Shown one piece after another: positions 61,716-64,000 of a DNA stretch of 64,000 bases. The stretch is taken from contig NZ_LT985361.1 of assembly GCF_900269665.1 (NCBI RefSeq), positions 8,388,390 to 8,452,389 of the forward strand, read 5' to 3'. A program made the position numbers and the translations under genes. Numbering within the stretch: the first letter of the stretch is position 1; each line of letters starts with the position of its first letter. Under the pieces are notes generated by a model that was not told the origin of the DNA, ran no database searches, and worked only from the letters and a program-made list of their open reading frames with translations. Origin of the DNA: Nocardia suismassiliense (lineage in GTDB: Bacteria > Actinomycetota > Actinomycetes > Mycobacteriales > Mycobacteriaceae).

Positions 61716-61745
61716 GCTCACCCACGCCGATCGGAGTGGGTGAGC
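61716..61745. terminator. Hairpin between the FAD enzyme and GNAT genes
   Basis: GCTCACCCAC (61716-61725) pairs with GTGGGTGAGC (61736-61745), a ten-base perfect stem 20 bases after the stop codon. No T-tract follows on either side. Confidence 0.7.
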
Positions 61746-61782
61746 GACAAAGATGGCCCGGCTCAGGCGCGTAGTCGACCCG

Positions 61783-62640
61783 CTAGGAGGTAGGCGCGGG
61801 GCGCACGAGAATCGCTCGTGCGTAAAGGAGTTGGAAGCCGATCCGTTGCACGTTCTGCTGCGACTTCGAGCCGGGAAGTGTGCTGACCACGGCCAGGTCG
61901 CAGCCTGCCGCGGCGGCGGAGGCGAGGCGGGTCGACAGGAGCGTGGCTTGCACACCGCGGCGCCGGAAGGCGGGCAGCGTTGCCGCGCCACAGAGTTGGG
62001 CGACACCTTCGGCGAGGCGCAGACTGGCGCCACCGACGGGCACGCCGTCGATGCGAGCGAGCGAACCGGTGAAGCCGTCGGCGGCGGCCATGTCGCGCAT
62101 GGCATCGTCGAGGATCTCGCGCGGAAAGTCCTCGTTCGATGCGACACCCTGGGTGTCGGGAGTGGCGAACCCGTCGATCATGACCTCGAGCCAGGTCTCG
62201 AAGTCTTCGGTGCGGACTGCCGAAACCTCCACTCCGTCAGCGCGATTCGCCTGCCTGTCCGCTTCGAGGCGCAGGCCGAGCACGTTCTCGAAGCCGGTCA
62301 GCAGGTAACCGCGGCGGGTCAGGCGCTCCACGACGCTCGGATCGGCTAGGGTCGACACCTCGAACTGCACCGGTGCGTCGCGCTCGGCATAGGCCTGCTC
62401 CACCGCGTCCAGCGTGCTGTCGTCGAAGTCGTCGCCCATGCCGACGCCGACGACCTTGTCGAGCGGCGAGGCCGCGCCTGCCCACACCGCGAGCCCGCTG
62501 CCGATGGGCTGCAACAGCACGTTCTCCTGCGGGTTGCGCCGCGCGGCGGCACGGGCGCCCTCGGCCATCAAGGAGCGATCGGCGCGCTCGACGCGCGCCG
62601 CCAGGTCCGTTCCCGCGAAAAGGCTCAGTTCAGTCGACAT
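61783..62640 (-). CDS. GNAT-family N-acetyltransferase
   Basis: A 285-residue protein. The C-terminal half (about 135-285) is a GNAT domain with ARIDGVPVGGASLRL and the acetyl-CoA loop LPAFRRRGVQATLL. The N-terminal half has a similar but degenerate fold (VQFEVSTLADPSVVERLTRRG), so this may be a two-domain GNAT. The acceptor is unknown. Confidence 0.9.
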   Translation of the reverse strand: MSTELSLFAGTDLAARVERADRSLMAEGARAAARRNPQENVLLQPIGSGLAVWAGAASPLDKVVGVGMGDDFDDSTLDAVEQAYAERDAPVQFEVSTLADPSVVERLTRRGYLLTGFENVLGLRLEADRQANRADGVEVSAVRTEDFETWLEVMIDGFATPDTQGVASNEDFPREILDDAMRDMAAADGFTGSLARIDGVPVGGASLRLAEGVAQLCGAATLPAFRRRGVQATLLSTRLASAAAAGCDLAVVSTLPGSKSQQNVQRIGFQLLYARAILVRPAPTS

Positions 62641-62688
62641 GGCTGCATTCCTACCAGGGGGAACGAGCCGGGCGACACTGCTTTTACC

Positions 62689-63285
62689 TCAGCCGACGCC
62701 ACGATGCGCAGGCGACGACGCTGCGGTTTCGTCAGCGGTGCTGCCGAGCGGGAGCACCGACACGAGCATGCCGACACCCGCCAGTGGAATCAGATCCAGG
62801 GTGATCATCGGCGACAAGGTGCTGATCGCCATCAGCACCGGACTCCACCACCGCAGTCGCCCGGCCCGTACCAGCAGGATGGTCAGCACGATCAGGCCGA
62901 CGAAGAACAGCGGCGGCCCCACGAGGTAGAACGCCGGACGCACACCGGGGATGTCCGAGAACGCATTGCTCAGCCGGGACATTTCGGCCTTGTCCGCAGC
63001 CTGAGCCGCGAACGCGACGTCCGCCACGAACTGAACGATCGTCGTCGCCAAGCCGATCAAGGTGACGGCTATCGCGCTGTTGCGCACGGCATTCGACGGC
63101 AGCAGCCGCCCCATACCCAGCACCGCGGGCACGAACAGCACCATGCCGATCAGCCCGACGATATGCGCGATCTGCCAATCGAGCCCCGGTCCGTACCTGC
63201 CGTCCGCCCGGCCGACGAGCCGGATCACGCCGTATCCGGAGAAGAACAGTGGTGCGGCGAACAGCAGCACTCCAGGGGATTTCAC
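62689..63285 (-). CDS. Small polytopic membrane protein of unknown function
   Basis: A 198-residue protein with five or six predicted helices (for example VLLFAAPLFFSGYGVIRLVG, IVGLIGMVLFVPAVLGMG, SAIAVTLIGLATTIVQFVAD, FYLVGPPLFFVGLIVLTILL). No catalytic motif or family was recognised. It is on the same strand as the GNAT gene with a 48-base gap. Confidence 0.75.
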   Translation of the reverse strand: MKSPGVLLFAAPLFFSGYGVIRLVGRADGRYGPGLDWQIAHIVGLIGMVLFVPAVLGMGRLLPSNAVRNSAIAVTLIGLATTIVQFVADVAFAAQAADKAEMSRLSNAFSDIPGVRPAFYLVGPPLFFVGLIVLTILLVRAGRLRWWSPVLMAISTLSPMITLDLIPLAGVGMLVSVLPLGSTADETAASSPAHRGVG

Positions 63286-63372
63286 GATCCAAGCTTGGCA
63301 GGGCCGGGCCGTGCGGGGCCTCCGGGAAAACCCCTGGTTCCCGAATCAGGGTGGCGCCGCAGGCATTCCAGG

Positions 63373-64000
63373 CTACGGCTGCGGTATCGGGGCGGACTCC
63401 GGGAAGATGGCCGGGAGGGCGGTCAGCGCTCGATGGAACGGACCGGGACGCCAGGTCAGGTCAGTGGCTGGCACCGCGAGGCGGACTTCGGGTAGCGCGT
63501 CGAGCAGTTGGTCGATCGCGTCCTGGGCGATCAGATAGGCCAACGAGCTGGCGGGGCAGACGTGCGGCCCGGTGCCGAACGCGAGATGAGAACGGTTGCC
63601 CGCGTACTGGTTCGCGCTGATCGCCGGGTCGGTGTTGCAGGCGGCCATGCTGATCACCACCGGCTGATGCGCGGGCAACCAGACATCGTCGATGAGGATC
63701 GGCTGTCTCGGGAAACTGATGCAGAAGTTCGCCATCGGTGGGTCGTTGAACAGCACCTCGTCGAGTGCGTCGCGGGTGGACAGGCTGCCGCCGAGCACGC
63801 TGCCGCCGAAGCGCTCGTCGGTCAGGATCAGCAGCAGAGTGTTGACGATCAGGTTCTGTTGCGGCTCGATGCCCGCGCCGTAAAGCGTGGCCAGCTGATG
63901 CACCATTTCGGTGTCGGTGAGCCCGGCGGGATGCTGCAGCATGCGCGTGGTGATGTCGTCGCCCGGCTCGGCCCGCTTCAGCTGGATCAGTTCCAGCAGC
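63373..64000 (-). CDS. Cytochrome P450, C-terminal part (gene begins beyond the window)
   Basis: About 208 residues of a P450 are visible, open to the window end. The heme-binding loop is FGTGPHVCPA with the thiolate cysteine, but the usual glycine after it is Ala. The I-helix reads LYGAGIEPQQNLI in place of AGxDT, as in P450s that lack the acid-alcohol pair. The K-helix ExxR seems altered (DEVLFNDPP), so the enzyme may be unusual or non-monooxygenase. The substrate is unknown. Confidence 0.9.
   Translation of the reverse strand, partial: LLELIQLKRAEPGDDITTRMLQHPAGLTDTEMVHQLATLYGAGIEPQQNLIVNTLLLILTDERFGGSVLGGSLSTRDALDEVLFNDPPMANFCISFPRQPILIDDVWLPAHQPVVISMAACNTDPAISANQYAGNRSHLAFGTGPHVCPASSLAYLIAQDAIDQLLDALPEVRLAVPATDLTWRPGPFHRALTALPAIFPESAPIPQP

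Noticed and set aside
1..64000. CRISPR arrays, insertion sequences, integrase or attachment sites
   Set aside because: No regularly spaced repeats, transposase motifs or tRNA-proximal integrase gene were seen in either strand.

Overview
The window is high-GC DNA (roughly two thirds G+C by eye) packed with genes of the mycolic-acid-bearing actinobacteria. A Nocardia or close relative is the most likely source. This is inferred from gene content (rpfB, an MgtA-type mannosyltransferase, egtABCD, a GT39 protein mannosyltransferase, many TetR regulators) and from gene order remembered from Mycobacterium tuberculosis Rv1001-Rv1020. No rRNA, insertion sequence, integrase or CRISPR array was seen. 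One tRNA gene is present.

The core backbone runs mfd (partial), TetR, tRNA-Gln, glmU, prs, then later fadD/pks16-like, pth and rplY, ispE, ksgA, rpfB, tatD, metG, rsmI, pmt and arcA. These genes serve DNA repair, cell-wall precursor supply, ribosome maturation and translation, isoprenoid synthesis, resuscitation and protein O-mannosylation. Blocks not in the M. tuberculosis order are inserted between them: an ergothioneine cluster (egtD-egtC-egtB-egtA on the minus strand, an egtE-like gene divergent on the plus strand); a TetR and acyltransferase pair with three operator copies; prfC; an Abi-alpha / DUF445 / Abi-alpha membrane locus; an SDR-TetR-CPBP-copper chaperone block that separates ksgA from ispE; and a secreted lipase beside rpfB.

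From about 44.6 kb to the end the content is more accessory: SoxR with a clear SoxR box, an SDR, an MgtA-like mannosyltransferase, a GAF-GGDEF-EAL cyclic-di-GMP enzyme translationally coupled to a PAS-like protein, two overlapping stand-alone GyrI-like effector-binding proteins, an M20 amidohydrolase overlapping a family 5 uracil-DNA glycosylase, a cation/proton antiporter, a MarR-epoxide hydrolase pair, a membrane protein gene broken by one in-frame TGA, a membrane-anchored esterase, a bicovalent-type FAD oxidoreductase, a GNAT, a small membrane protein and the C-terminal part of a cytochrome P450.

The most unusual items are the paired Abi-alpha proteins flanking a DUF445 protein, the tandem GyrI-like pair, the single nonsense codon at 58173-58175, a 13-base operator-like motif shared by the egtA/egtE promoter region and the SDR/TetR promoter region 16 kb away, a perfect orphan palindrome at 50734-50747, and a very strong hairpin between rpfB and the lipase gene. 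Start codons were set from visible Shine-Dalgarno sequences and recalled homologue lengths. Uncertain starts are flagged.
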